From Candidatus Poribacteria bacterium (GTDB lineage Bacteria; Poribacteria; WGA-4E; WGA-3G), in the NCBI GenBank assembly GCA_022821725.1, contig JAJEDB010000147.1:1-64000 (forward strand): DNA of 64,000 nucleotides, in the 5' to 3' direction. Under the pieces are notes generated by a model. That model was not told the DNA's origin, searched no databases, and saw only the letters and a program-made list of their open reading frames with translations. Made by a program: the position numbers and the translations under genes. Shown piece by piece: positions 27,830 to 36,099 of this stretch (position 1 is its first letter; every line of letters begins with the position of its first letter).

Positions 27830-29044
27830 ATGAAAAGTGATGATGTTGAATTGATCCAACGCATCCTTACCGGTGATGAAGCTGCTTTTGCGAACTTAAT
27901 CAGAAAATACGAACAGGAAGTCCACGCGTACGCCTTGCGAAGGATCGGAGATTTCCACATCGCGGAAGATATGACACAGGAGACCTTCCTGCGAGTCCAT
28001 CAGAACTTGAAAACCCTGAGCGATCCGACGCAGTTTAGGAGGTGGCTGTATGCGATTGTGAACAACCTTTGTATCGCGTGGCACCGAAAAAATCGGCTAC
28101 AGACCCAGCCGCTGGAAGAAACCCACATATCGGAAATAGAAACAGAAGTATATTCCCGATATGTCGCTACAGAACAGGCGAAAACATCCGTTGAAGCGCA
28201 ACGCGACCTCGTCGAAAAACTACTTGCGAAGTTGAAGGAGAGCGACCGCGAGGTTATTGCACTCCACTACTTTGAAGAGATGACATCTTCAGAAATAGGA
28301 GAGCACTTAGGTGTATCCGAAAATACCATTAAGAGTCGACTCCACCGGGCGAGGCAGAAATTAAAAAAGTATGAGTTCATAATTCAGGAAGCGTTAAGTA
28401 TCACAATGGAAGGGAAACACTATCCCGAAACGCAAACGGAAGGAGAGATTAAAATGGCAGAGGAAGTGAGAGATGAGGCTAAAATTGAAGCCAGGTTGAA
28501 GGAACTACAACGTCAGATCGCTGGTCTGCAAGAAGAAATTAAGGTTATCGCAGTTGAATCAGACACTTTCCACTCTGATGACATGAAATTTCTTGACCCG
28601 GAAAAAAGTGAAGTTCTTAGAACGTTATGCCGTCTCCCTGATAGTGAAGAAAGGGCAATTTCGTGGGGTTATGTCGGCGGCTATCGGACCTCTCCCAATG
28701 AAACGACTGCCCGCGTTGCATTCTGGGGGGATAGTATCGATAGTTTCCTAACGAAAGCACCTGACCCTGAAATCGTGAATCTTGCAAGTCTCTTCACAAA
28801 TCCCACCATAGTCTCTGTTTTAAGACAATTAGTGGCAGGGAAGCAATCCATTATAGATCTGGCAAACGGATGTGACATCCCGGAAAGTGAAATAGAGAAA
28901 GCCGTGGAGATATTAATGGAAGCAACGTTGGTGACGCGCACAGAAGATAACTTAATTGAACCCAAAAACGATGTCGTCTCCTTCTTCCTGAACTTTGTGA
29001 GTATGACAATCGTCCATCTCGGACATATCAAACCTAATAACTAA
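27830..29044 (+). CDS. ECF sigma factor fused to coiled coil and winged-helix domain
   Basis: 404 residues, about twice a normal ECF sigma factor. Sigma region 2 is at about 8-88 (DEAAFANLIRKY, AEDMTQETFLRVHQNL, FRRWLYAIVNNLCIAWHR). Region 4 is at about 125-182 (REVIALHYFEEMTSSEIGEHL, then GVSENTIKSRLHRARQKLKK). A linker and coiled coil (215-243) lead to a C-terminal block whose residues 320-380 look like an ArsR-type winged helix (TNPTIVSVLRQLVAGKQSI). An internal ATG at 28454 (Met209) has a perfect AAGGAG 6 nt before it, so a separate 196-residue C-terminal protein may also be made. No anti-sigma gene is adjacent. Two ABC-2 permease genes follow and may be its targets (inference). Confidence 0.85.
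   Translation: MKSDDVELIQRILTGDEAAFANLIRKYEQEVHAYALRRIGDFHIAEDMTQETFLRVHQNLKTLSDPTQFRRWLYAIVNNLCIAWHRKNRLQTQPLEETHISEIETEVYSRYVATEQAKTSVEAQRDLVEKLLAKLKESDREVIALHYFEEMTSSEIGEHLGVSENTIKSRLHRARQKLKKYEFIIQEALSITMEGKHYPETQTEGEIKMAEEVRDEAKIEARLKELQRQIAGLQEEIKVIAVESDTFHSDDMKFLDPEKSEVLRTLCRLPDSEERAISWGYVGGYRTSPNETTARVAFWGDSIDSFLTKAPDPEIVNLASLFTNPTIVSVLRQLVAGKQSIIDLANGCDIPESEIEKAVEILMEATLVTRTEDNLIEPKNDVVSFFLNFVSMTIVHLGHIKPNN
28440..28456 (+). promoter_or_regulatory. internal ribosome binding site and in-frame ATG
   Basis: AAGGAGAG followed by ATTAAA and ATG (28454-28456), in frame at codon 209 of the sigma-factor gene, exactly where the coiled-coil/winged-helix half begins (MAEEVRDEAK). It is as strong as the real gene starts nearby. 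Confidence 0.5.
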
Positions 29045-29187
29045 CCTCGTTCCAGCACTTGGTAGATGTGCTTTGCAAACATGCTTATCAAATTTTATGT
29101 CCGTTCCTATCTATACAAAGTTCTCGGTTTGTGGACAAAGCGTTCAAGTCGTAGGATTTTTTCTCCATGAAATAAAGGAACCGTTCA

Positions 29188-30696
29188 ATGTTTTGGGTAC
29201 TATTGAAGCGTGAGATTCTCGCACATCTGATCACATTTCGTTTTGCAGTCACGGTGATTACCTGCCTACTTCTCGTCGTTATAACCGCGCTCATCAGAAT
29301 CGACGATTACGAGCAACGATTGGCGGGTTACAATACCATCAGAAATGCGAATCGTGAAGAACTTTTGTCCACCCGAACGTATTCCTTTTTGATGCCGAGG
29401 GTCGATCGACCGCCCAATCCACTGAGCATCTTTAATGCCGGTATGGACAACCGACTCGGCAATACATTGCGGATCTATTACACGAATGTCCCTGTCCTTT
29501 GGGATGCTCAAACCCACAGTTCAGGCAATATTTTCATCGATCACTTCTATCGAATTGATCTCGTTTTTATTTTTCAGTTTGTGCTTTCATTGCTGGCACT
29601 CCTGTTCGCCTATGATGCAATTGCAGGTGAACGTGAAAGCGGCACAATGCGTTTGACGATGAGCCATCCAGTCCGACGTGGAAGTATCTTGGCAGCGAAG
29701 TACCTCGGTGCGATGACGTGTCTAATCCTGCCGCTCATCATCAGTTTTATCATCGCTTTGATTTGGATAGTGTCAACGGGCTCAATCGTCTTTAGTGGAG
29801 AGGATTTTCTACGAATTGCTGGCATTCTGCTAACTTCGATAATCTATCTTTCCGCTATCTACTTGATTGGATTGTTTATCTCCGCGTGCGTACACCGCAC
29901 TGCCACTGCGCTCATGCTCTCTCTATTTGTCTGGGTGGTCTTGGTGCTGGTTTATCCTTCTCTTAGTGTCTCCATGGTTGATCAATTGACGAGCCCGGTA
30001 GACAACAGGATATATTCCTGTGAGAAAGCGATCCGACAAATCTTGGACACAGTCACGAAAAAGGGACGAGACTATCTCATGAATGATGAAATCGAGGGAG
30101 CGAGTGACACATTTACTTTGGGCGAGGATTGGGATGGTTTACACATTGGCATAGGAGACGGAAGTATAGCAATGCGTATAGAATTCAAAGCTTATGATTG
30201 GTACGCCATTCAACCGGCATCTGAGAAATACATTCCTCACGTTATCCGTTACTATCAATTCCTAACACCTTTACGATTTCAAGCGGCAGAGAAAATCGGA
30301 CTGTTGCGACTCCCGGCTTTGGAGCAACTCCGGTTTCGGAGAGCCAGAATCGCTCGGAACCTGCTTCGCCTCTCACCCGCGGCGATGTATAATCTTGCAA
30401 CGCAAGCGTGGGTAGGCACTGATCTCTATGGGGTTGAGGATTTCTTTAAGGCAGCACGCCAATATCGACGAACGCTGGTCAATTACTTTTACGATAAAGA
30501 TGCCTTTTCAAGCAGGCAATGGTTTGCCAGTGATAAGGGGGCAATTGATTTAGACGATCTGCCGAGATTTGCGTATCAGCGTGCCGATTTCTGGACAAAT
30601 GCTTCACGGGCACTTCCCGACCTGCAGCTGCTGCTATTGCTCAACCTTACGCTGTTTCTGGCAACATTCGCGATCTTCGTCAGACAAGAGATTTAG
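29188..30696 (+). CDS. ABC-2 type transporter permease
   Basis: 502 residues. The N-terminal helix (about 14-37) follows the WVLLKREILAHL motif typical of ABC-2 permeases. A soluble loop of about 85 residues precedes a cluster of five helices (about 128-290) with the conserved FAYDAIAGERESGTMRL motif that contacts the ATPase. A second soluble domain of about 170 residues follows, and a last helix (about 478-498) closes the protein. This is the ABC-2/GldF-like layout with a periplasmic insertion. The substrate is unknown. The start has AGGAA upstream. The paralog begins 100 nt downstream. No ATP-binding subunit is encoded in the window. Confidence 0.85.
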   Translation: MFWVLLKREILAHLITFRFAVTVITCLLLVVITALIRIDDYEQRLAGYNTIRNANREELLSTRTYSFLMPRVDRPPNPLSIFNAGMDNRLGNTLRIYYTNVPVLWDAQTHSSGNIFIDHFYRIDLVFIFQFVLSLLALLFAYDAIAGERESGTMRLTMSHPVRRGSILAAKYLGAMTCLILPLIISFIIALIWIVSTGSIVFSGEDFLRIAGILLTSIIYLSAIYLIGLFISACVHRTATALMLSLFVWVVLVLVYPSLSVSMVDQLTSPVDNRIYSCEKAIRQILDTVTKKGRDYLMNDEIEGASDTFTLGEDWDGLHIGIGDGSIAMRIEFKAYDWYAIQPASEKYIPHVIRYYQFLTPLRFQAAEKIGLLRLPALEQLRFRRARIARNLLRLSPAAMYNLATQAWVGTDLYGVEDFFKAARQYRRTLVNYFYDKDAFSSRQWFASDKGAIDLDDLPRFAYQRADFWTNASRALPDLQLLLLLNLTLFLATFAIFVRQEI

Positions 30697-30702
30697 TTGT
30701 AG

Positions 30703-30763
30703 GTTGGGTTGAACGGAACTGAAAAGAAGGACCAAACGTCAAAAGGTGTGAGTGAAACCCAAC
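30703..30763. repeat. inverted repeat GTTGGGTT/AACCCAAC
   Basis: Between the two permease genes, GTTGGGTT (30703-30710) pairs with AACCCAAC (30756-30763) across 45 nt. The flanking TGTAGGTTGGGTTGAACGG and GTGAAACCCAACA resemble a dispersed palindromic element I recall from other bacterial genomes; that recollection is unverified. Confidence 0.45.
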
Positions 30764-30796
30764 ACTTCAAACACCGTCTTCTACTGAGGATATAAG

Positions 30797-32269
30797 ATGA
30801 TTTTCCACATCGTCAAACGCGAACTCTATGATCACCTGAGCAGCCTCCGTTTCGCGCTGACAACGCTACTGATTCTCATACTGATGATCGTTAATGCTAT
30901 CACATATCTCGGAGAATACAAGCAGCGAATGGACGAATATCAAAAGCAAGTGGTTCGATCACGGAGCGAGTTGGAATCCGGGGGATCGGGTCTGTATCGT
31001 CTGACGCTAAGGGGTCCGGGACGCCTCTACAAAAAACCGAGTCCTTTGGCTTTCTGTGCGGACGGTGGAGAGAAAGTTCTACTTGGCGAAGTCCACGGCA
31101 ACACTGCAGGGCGGACACAGCGGTGGCGGAGCGGCGACACTTCGTATAAGTTCACAGAAATCTGGGGGTTAATATATCCACCCAATACCGATCTCCTGTT
31201 TATTTCAGAGCAGATACCAGGGGAAAGAAGCATCATGCCGGCTTATATCAAGATTGATTGGGGATTTGTGACGGCAATTCTATTGAGTTTTATGGGTATC
31301 CTGTTTACCTTCGATTCGATCTCCGGTGAGCAGGAGCGAGGCACACTACGATTGATGCTGGCGAACAGTATTTCACGGAACACCGTGATTTGCGGCAAGT
31401 TTCTCAGTGCATTCCTTGCTATTGCTACTCCCTTTCTGATTGGAGTGATCGTTAGTACCGCCATCATATATCTTTCCGAAGCCGTCCAATTCAAAGGCAT
31501 TGATTGGGTGAGGTTGGGTTTCATCGTCTGTGTCGCGTTAATTTACATCTCAATTTTTATTTTCTTGGGACTCTTCGTCTCCAGTCGTGTTAAAGAATCT
31601 TCGACGAGCCTCGCGATTCTCTTGTTGATTTGGATGGTTTGGGTGGTGCTGATGCCAAACGCACTCGGTTCCCTCGGTCACCGTTTGCACTCCCGACCCA
31701 CCGCCAAGGAATTCATGGCGCAGGTTCGAGATTCGCGCGAAGATTTACAGACACGCTATTTTGCTCGGATTAAAGAACCGCCACGACGGGAAACCCCAGC
31801 GACAATCGCAACAGCGTTAAGTGCTGAATATGTTAATAAAGACGCAGAATTACGCGATCGCTTGCGTGCAGACTACCTTTTCGCTGAACTTCGTCAAATC
31901 CAAGCTGCCCGGTCCCTGACCCGTATTTCGCCAGCGGCGGTTGTCCAGTATGCCTTTGAAGGGCTTGCAGGCACCGGTTTTCCTCGCCATTTAGACTTCA
32001 TCTCCCAAACACGCCAATACGCCAAGCAGTTTCGGCAGTTTCTCATTGATACCGATCGTGCAGACCCAGAAAGCCCGCATGCCGTTGGTATCCCAGAAGG
32101 CACATCACAGAGACCGGTGAACTTTGATGCCATCCCCAAATTTGAGGATCACCACCGTTTTAGCACGGATTTTAATGTTGTAATTGTCGACCTACTGCTA
32201 TTGATCCTGTTTTTACTGGTGCTGTTCATTGGCACGTTCCTCTCTTTTCTGCGGATGGAGATTGGGTGA
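30797..32269 (+). CDS. ABC-2 type transporter permease (paralog)
   Basis: 490 residues with the same architecture as the preceding permease: IVKRELYDHLSSLRFALTTLLILILM (helix 1), a soluble loop (about 40-150), then WGFVTAILLSFMGILFTFDSISGEQERGTLRLMLANS with the conserved GEQERGT coupling motif. Four further helices, a long soluble segment rich in Arg and Glu (about 300-455), and a final helix (about 463-488) complete it. The two may form a heterodimer driven by an ATPase encoded elsewhere. GAGGA precedes the ATG. It is likely co-transcribed with the first permease. Confidence 0.85.
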   Translation: MIFHIVKRELYDHLSSLRFALTTLLILILMIVNAITYLGEYKQRMDEYQKQVVRSRSELESGGSGLYRLTLRGPGRLYKKPSPLAFCADGGEKVLLGEVHGNTAGRTQRWRSGDTSYKFTEIWGLIYPPNTDLLFISEQIPGERSIMPAYIKIDWGFVTAILLSFMGILFTFDSISGEQERGTLRLMLANSISRNTVICGKFLSAFLAIATPFLIGVIVSTAIIYLSEAVQFKGIDWVRLGFIVCVALIYISIFIFLGLFVSSRVKESSTSLAILLLIWMVWVVLMPNALGSLGHRLHSRPTAKEFMAQVRDSREDLQTRYFARIKEPPRRETPATIATALSAEYVNKDAELRDRLRADYLFAELRQIQAARSLTRISPAAVVQYAFEGLAGTGFPRHLDFISQTRQYAKQFRQFLIDTDRADPESPHAVGIPEGTSQRPVNFDAIPKFEDHHRFSTDFNVVIVDLLLLILFLLVLFIGTFLSFLRMEIG

Positions 32270-32334
32270 CTTTCAAACGCCTTCATACTGCTGAAACTTG
32301 ATAAATCCCCTACTACAAACATTCATTCTTCGAT

Positions 32335-32363
32335 TTGACACCTATCTCCAAATGTGCTACTAT
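32335..32363 (+). promoter_or_regulatory. sigma-70 promoter
   Basis: TTGACA (32335-32340), 17-nt spacer, TACTAT (32358-32363). Start of transcription near 32370, about 70 nt before the phosphorylase ATG. Confidence 0.65.
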
Positions 32364-32441
32364 TTTAACTATTGATTGCAACGACCCGCGATTCAGAGCG
32401 ATGTTAAAATTCAAACAAAGTCCTCAAATTTCGAAGTAGTT

Positions 32442-33248
32442 ATGCCAATACCGAATTTCCCCGATAAACATAAATCGCGTCCCATCGTCACGCCACAACA
32501 GCACGTCGCGTATTTCCGTCAGCAAGGCTTCATCCCCGATTTCCCGATCCCCGAGAGTGTCATTTTCTGTTATGAAGGGAATCTTCTGGATCGTATTACC
32601 CGCATTGAAAGTGTAGAGCAGGTTCATGGAGTAGGTGGAGGCTTCTATCTGCTGACTGAAACCGATAATCGTGTGGCAGTTAGTGGCAACAACGGCATCG
32701 GTGCGCCGGGTGTGTCAATGGTTCTTGAACTTCTGATCGAATTGGGGGTTAAACGATTTATCAACGTAGGCATCGCTGGTGGATTGCAAAAAAGTTCTCA
32801 TATTGGTGATGTCGTTGTTTGCACCAGTGCCATTCGCGATGAAGGCGTTTCATATCACTATTTGGAAGATCCCTCAACACCTGCACTGCCGTCCGAAAAT
32901 TTGACGGAGGCACTTAAACAGACGCTTGAACGTGAAGGTATGCATTACACACAGGGACCCACATGGACGACCGATGCTTTCTTTCGTGAAACGATCGGAG
33001 AGATTCAGCACTATCAACAGGAAGGAGTTGTCACGGTTGAGATGGAGGCTGCCGCTTTATTCGCTATCAGTACGGTGCGCGGCGTGGATATGGCATCAGG
33101 GTTTGTCATCAGCGACTCGGTGGCGGACTTGGTATGGCATCCACAGATCCTCGCCCAAGAAACACACGAGCGTTTATTCCACTTGTATCAGGCAGCACGC
33201 GCCACCTTAAACGAAACGAATAAAAACCAACACGAAGGGAATGCCTGA
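32442..33248 (+). CDS. nucleoside phosphorylase (uridine/purine phosphorylase family)
   Basis: 268 residues of the PNP_UDP_1 family, which cleaves nucleosides with phosphate to give the free base and ribose-1-phosphate. VAVSGNNGIGAPGVSMVLELL is the family phosphate and ribose site region. FINVGIAGGLQKSSHIGDVVV is the central strand with the conserved GxxGGL. VVTVEMEAAALFAIS carries the MExAA motif, in which Glu binds the ribose. A late Asp (VISDSVAD) fits base recognition. The start is ATG 32442; the upstream TTG frame adds an unconserved 22 residues and the Shine-Dalgarno is weak in both. It is cytoplasmic and may salvage bases alongside the secreted nucleoside hydrolase at 2.3 kb (inference). 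Confidence 0.85.
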   Translation: MPIPNFPDKHKSRPIVTPQQHVAYFRQQGFIPDFPIPESVIFCYEGNLLDRITRIESVEQVHGVGGGFYLLTETDNRVAVSGNNGIGAPGVSMVLELLIELGVKRFINVGIAGGLQKSSHIGDVVVCTSAIRDEGVSYHYLEDPSTPALPSENLTEALKQTLEREGMHYTQGPTWTTDAFFRETIGEIQHYQQEGVVTVEMEAAALFAISTVRGVDMASGFVISDSVADLVWHPQILAQETHERLFHLYQAARATLNETNKNQHEGNA

Positions 33249-33374
33249 TATAGCATCAAAACCCAAGCTCGTAATGAAATTAGGTTCTCCTTAAATGGCA
33301 TAATTTGTCTTTGCTTTACATTTGGAGAGCGACTCGAACACAAGAACCTTCAAATAGAGTTAACCGTTACTTAT

Positions 33375-33395
33375 CCGCAAGGTAAAATTAAAAAA
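33375..33395 (+). repeat. CCGCAAGG leader element, copy 1
   Basis: CCGCAAGGTAAAATTAAAA, immediately before the ribosome binding site of the PhyH gene at 33407. Same core as the copies at 45914, 54224, 56797 and 58884. Confidence 0.5.
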
Positions 33396-33406
33396 AGGAA
33401 AGGCAA

Positions 33407-34228
33407 ATGGCAATTTTAACACAAGCACATCGTGAACACTTCGACGAATATGGATATATGGTCATCGAAAATGCTATTCCACCTGAACTGTGCGATGCAG
33501 TCGTTGAGGCGATCTTTGCGTTTTTGGAAATGGACCCCTCAGACCCAAACGACTGGTACCGATCGCCTCACAAACCCGGGGCGGGGATGGTAGAGATGTA
33601 TCAACATCAAGCCATGTGGAATGTCTACCAGCACCCACCGATCCATCAAATCTATACCGAGGTCTACGGCACCCACCGGATTTGGGTACACCCCGACCGC
33701 GTCAACATGAAACCCCCGAAACACCCCGACTATCCTGAGTGGGATCATAAAGGGATGTATCACTGGGATGCAGATACCTCGAAACTACCCGGCGGTTTCG
33801 GCACACAAGGCGTCCTCTTCCTGACCGACACAACCGACAACCAAGGGTCTTTTGTGTGCTGGCCCGGCGCACATAAGTCGCTGATTGACAAGGAAAACCC
33901 GTGGGTACCAGAAATTTCGCCGGAACATTTCATTCAAGTGCCTGCGAAAGCGGGTGCCTTGCTTATATGGCATAAAGCACTGCCGCACGGCAACGGTCGT
34001 AATACCTCCGATAAGCCACGACTGGCGCAATACATGAACTTCTATCCTGTTCCTGACCCGATGGACGAGGAGCGACGGCAAGAACGCATTACACTGTGGC
34101 GGGAGCGTCGAGCATTGGGACGAGGTCCCTATCCAGGCGACCCACGCGGTTGGGAATCGAAAAACTATGGACCGGCAGAACTGACACCCTTAGGACGAAA
34201 ACTACTGGGGCTTGATGTGTGGGACTAA
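33407..34228 (+). CDS. phytanoyl-CoA dioxygenase (PhyH) family protein
   Basis: 273 residues of the Fe(II)/2-oxoglutarate oxygenase superfamily. The metal facial triad is readable: H119 and D121 in MYHWDAD and distal H194 in LPHGNGRN. R205 in DKPRLAQY is placed to bind 2-oxoglutarate. Family members hydroxylate acyl chains and many small molecules. There is no signal peptide. The stop codon overlaps the end of the convergent LamG gene by 4 nt. The ATG has AAGGAAAGG upstream. Substrate unknown; one of three PhyH paralogs in the window, which share little beyond the iron ligands. Confidence 0.88.
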   Translation: MAILTQAHREHFDEYGYMVIENAIPPELCDAVVEAIFAFLEMDPSDPNDWYRSPHKPGAGMVEMYQHQAMWNVYQHPPIHQIYTEVYGTHRIWVHPDRVNMKPPKHPDYPEWDHKGMYHWDADTSKLPGGFGTQGVLFLTDTTDNQGSFVCWPGAHKSLIDKENPWVPEISPEHFIQVPAKAGALLIWHKALPHGNGRNTSDKPRLAQYMNFYPVPDPMDEERRQERITLWRERRALGRGPYPGDPRGWESKNYGPAELTPLGRKLLGLDVWD

Positions 34229-35025
34229 TATTTCTTAAGCATCCCCCAACTCGTGGCTAATTTCCCTTGCGGCTCCACACCGAGTGCCGCTTGTAATCCG
34301 TTATCCATGATTGCCTTGATCTGTTTTTCAGTCAAATCCACGTTGAAAATAGCAACCTCATCGAAAAGACCGAACATAAACTGGTGGTGTGCCAGAAAGT
34401 CTCCCATGTTAACCTCTTGGTCCTTAGCGTTTGTGTCCATTGCCTGATCGTTGCCTTCCTTGGACTGAAGTTTACCGTCAACATAAAGATCGTGGTCCTT
34501 CACCGCATCCGAACCCTTAGGAAAAACCACCGCCATGTGATGCCATTCCTTATCACACACGTCGTCTGCCCCATAATTCTGTCCGCCAGCAACCTCAATT
34601 CTCAAGTTGCACTCCGCACCCCGTAGGTGCGCACGGACGTAGTATTTTTCTCCCGTCAGATTTGGTCCCCATTTCACCCACGAATGCTCTCTTGTGTCCC
34701 CTGCTTTAAACCAGAAGACCGTCGTTCTCGGATCTGTGCCACCAATGCCAGCGTAGCCAGAAACGATCAAATTGTCATCTTTACCGTCGTAATCCAGACA
34801 AGTCCCGAACACACCTTTGGTGTATTTCGCACCAGATATCTCTCCGTCTCGACCGTTCCCAGAAATATCCTTGGCGACTGTCCCTTTCCCTTCATCAAAG
34901 AGGTATGCAACCTCAACCGTCTCGGGATCCAGTATAGCAGTATGGCTGATGCTCGTAACCAGTACGCCGAAAGCGATAACAATTACCCAAACCAGCGTAA
35001 AATTGGCTCGATTTCTAAGTTTCAT
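34225..35025 (-). CDS. secreted LamG-domain protein with WG-K tail
   Basis: 266 residues. A signal peptide (about 8-30) is followed by one LamG/concanavalin-like domain (about 35-245) with the classical signs: VAYLFDEGKGTVAKDISGNG near the start, WHHMAVVFPKG in the middle, LYVDGKLQSK, and FGLFDEVAIFNVDLTEKQI at the end. The chain terminates VEPQGKLATSWGMLKKY, a near-ideal WG-K motif with only two residues after the Lys. The ATG follows AGGAGG on the minus strand. Expected to be extracellular and to bind carbohydrate or protein; the ligand is not known. Confidence 0.85.
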   Translation of the reverse strand: MKLRNRANFTLVWVIVIAFGVLVTSISHTAILDPETVEVAYLFDEGKGTVAKDISGNGRDGEISGAKYTKGVFGTCLDYDGKDDNLIVSGYAGIGGTDPRTTVFWFKAGDTREHSWVKWGPNLTGEKYYVRAHLRGAECNLRIEVAGGQNYGADDVCDKEWHHMAVVFPKGSDAVKDHDLYVDGKLQSKEGNDQAMDTNAKDQEVNMGDFLAHHQFMFGLFDEVAIFNVDLTEKQIKAIMDNGLQAALGVEPQGKLATSWGMLKKY

Positions 35026-35197
35026 AGTTTCCTCCTATGCAAATATATCACTGAATTTCCAATCCAAAACCTTATATTTCGATGGAAGGACCTAAGGGGG
35101 TTAGTACACCAGACCATAGTTTTCTAAAAAATGGATTATAGCAAAATTGTTCAAAAATAAGCAAGAGAAAAACAGTAATAACAGTGTGTGACTTTCA

Positions 35198-35227
35198 TTG
35201 ATTTCACAAGTCCAAACAAGGTATAAT
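35198..35227 (+). promoter_or_regulatory. candidate sigma-70 promoter
   Basis: TTGATT (35198-35203), 18-nt spacer, TATAAT (35222-35227), upstream of the methyltransferase gene at 35285. Confidence 0.45.
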
Positions 35228-35284
35228 ATAATGTGGTTACGAGATACTGAGAAATGCATAAATTCTTTTTACGTTTAATTCTGT

Positions 35285-35908
35285 ATGAATATACAAAAGG
35301 CATACGACACCTGGTCATCAACTTATGATTCGGATGAGAACCGCACCCGAGATTTAGATCAGAGTGTTACCCAAAAAACGCTGGCAAATTCATGCTATAA
35401 ATCAATCCTTGAGATCGGCTGTGGAACTGGAAAGAATACTCGCTTTCTCTCACAAGTCGGTGAGATCGTTCACGCGATCGACTTCTCAGAAGACATGATT
35501 TCTCTCGCCAGAGAGAAGTTGAAATCCAACAATGTTACGTTCACTCTTGCCGACCTTACCCGTCCATGGCACTGTGATACTGCGTCTATAGATCTTGTCG
35601 TCTGTAACCTCGTCCTTGAGCATATAGAAAACCTTACATTCATATTCTCAGAAGCATTCCGGGTATTGACCGATGGGGGGCATTTCTTTGTCTGTGAACT
35701 TCACCCATTTAGGCAATATCAAGGGACGCAGGCAAACTTCCAAACGACTCATGGAACAATGGAAATTCAAGCGTTTGTGCATCACATATCCGATTTCCTC
35801 GACGCTGCCAAAAGCAGTGAATTCCGCCTTGAGGAATTCAAGGAATGGTGGCACGAAACAGACCAAAACAAACCTCCGAGACTTGCGTCGTTTATGTTCA
35901 AAAAATAA
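35285..35908 (+). CDS. class I SAM-dependent methyltransferase
   Basis: 207 residues. ILEIGCGTGKNTRFL is motif I for S-adenosylmethionine. VHAIDFSEDMISLARE gives the acidic ribose-binding position. FTLADLTRPW and IDLVVCNLVLEHIEN are motifs II and III of the UbiE/Methyltransf_11 type. There are no membrane segments. No convincing Shine-Dalgarno precedes the ATG. The acceptor substrate is unknown. It is separated from the TetR gene by about 190 nt containing that gene's own promoter, so it is probably an independent unit. Confidence 0.85.
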   Translation: MNIQKAYDTWSSTYDSDENRTRDLDQSVTQKTLANSCYKSILEIGCGTGKNTRFLSQVGEIVHAIDFSEDMISLAREKLKSNNVTFTLADLTRPWHCDTASIDLVVCNLVLEHIENLTFIFSEAFRVLTDGGHFFVCELHPFRQYQGTQANFQTTHGTMEIQAFVHHISDFLDAAKSSEFRLEEFKEWWHETDQNKPPRLASFMFKK

Positions 35909-36024
35909 AAATAATAACCAAACATACTCACCTTTCTCTATCACTTCTTGGGACTTCAAAACACCTAATATCCCTTGAATATCTATAAGAAAAAATGACC
36001 GATGCAAAAATTTTTGAAAAAAAT

Positions 36025-36053
36025 TTGACAAAGAGAAAAACGTGTGATATAAT
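36025..36053 (+). promoter_or_regulatory. consensus sigma-70 promoter of tetR-like gene
   Basis: TTGACA (36025-36030), 17-nt spacer, TATAAT (36048-36053): perfect in both boxes. The -10 box runs into the palindromic operator at 36052-36070, so a bound regulator would block polymerase. Confidence 0.8.
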
Positions 36054-36070
36054 ATTAACACTGTAAAGTT
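36052..36070. promoter_or_regulatory. TetR-type operator, copy 1 (autoregulation)
   Basis: ATATTAACACTGTAAAGTT, centred on C36061, with core ACA-C-TGT. It matches the two downstream copies at TTAACACTGTAAA (13 of 13 identical). Confidence 0.7.
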
Positions 36071-36099
36071 AGATAACTCTGTCAATAAAGGTTAGAGCA

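Noticed and set aside
27769-29120. Similar strings before the sigma-factor gene (GTCCCTATCCACAAAA) and before the first permease (GTTCCTATCTATACAAA), considered as an ECF promoter pair
   Set aside because: About 13 of 17 matches without a clear -35/-10 structure or further copies; too weak to list.
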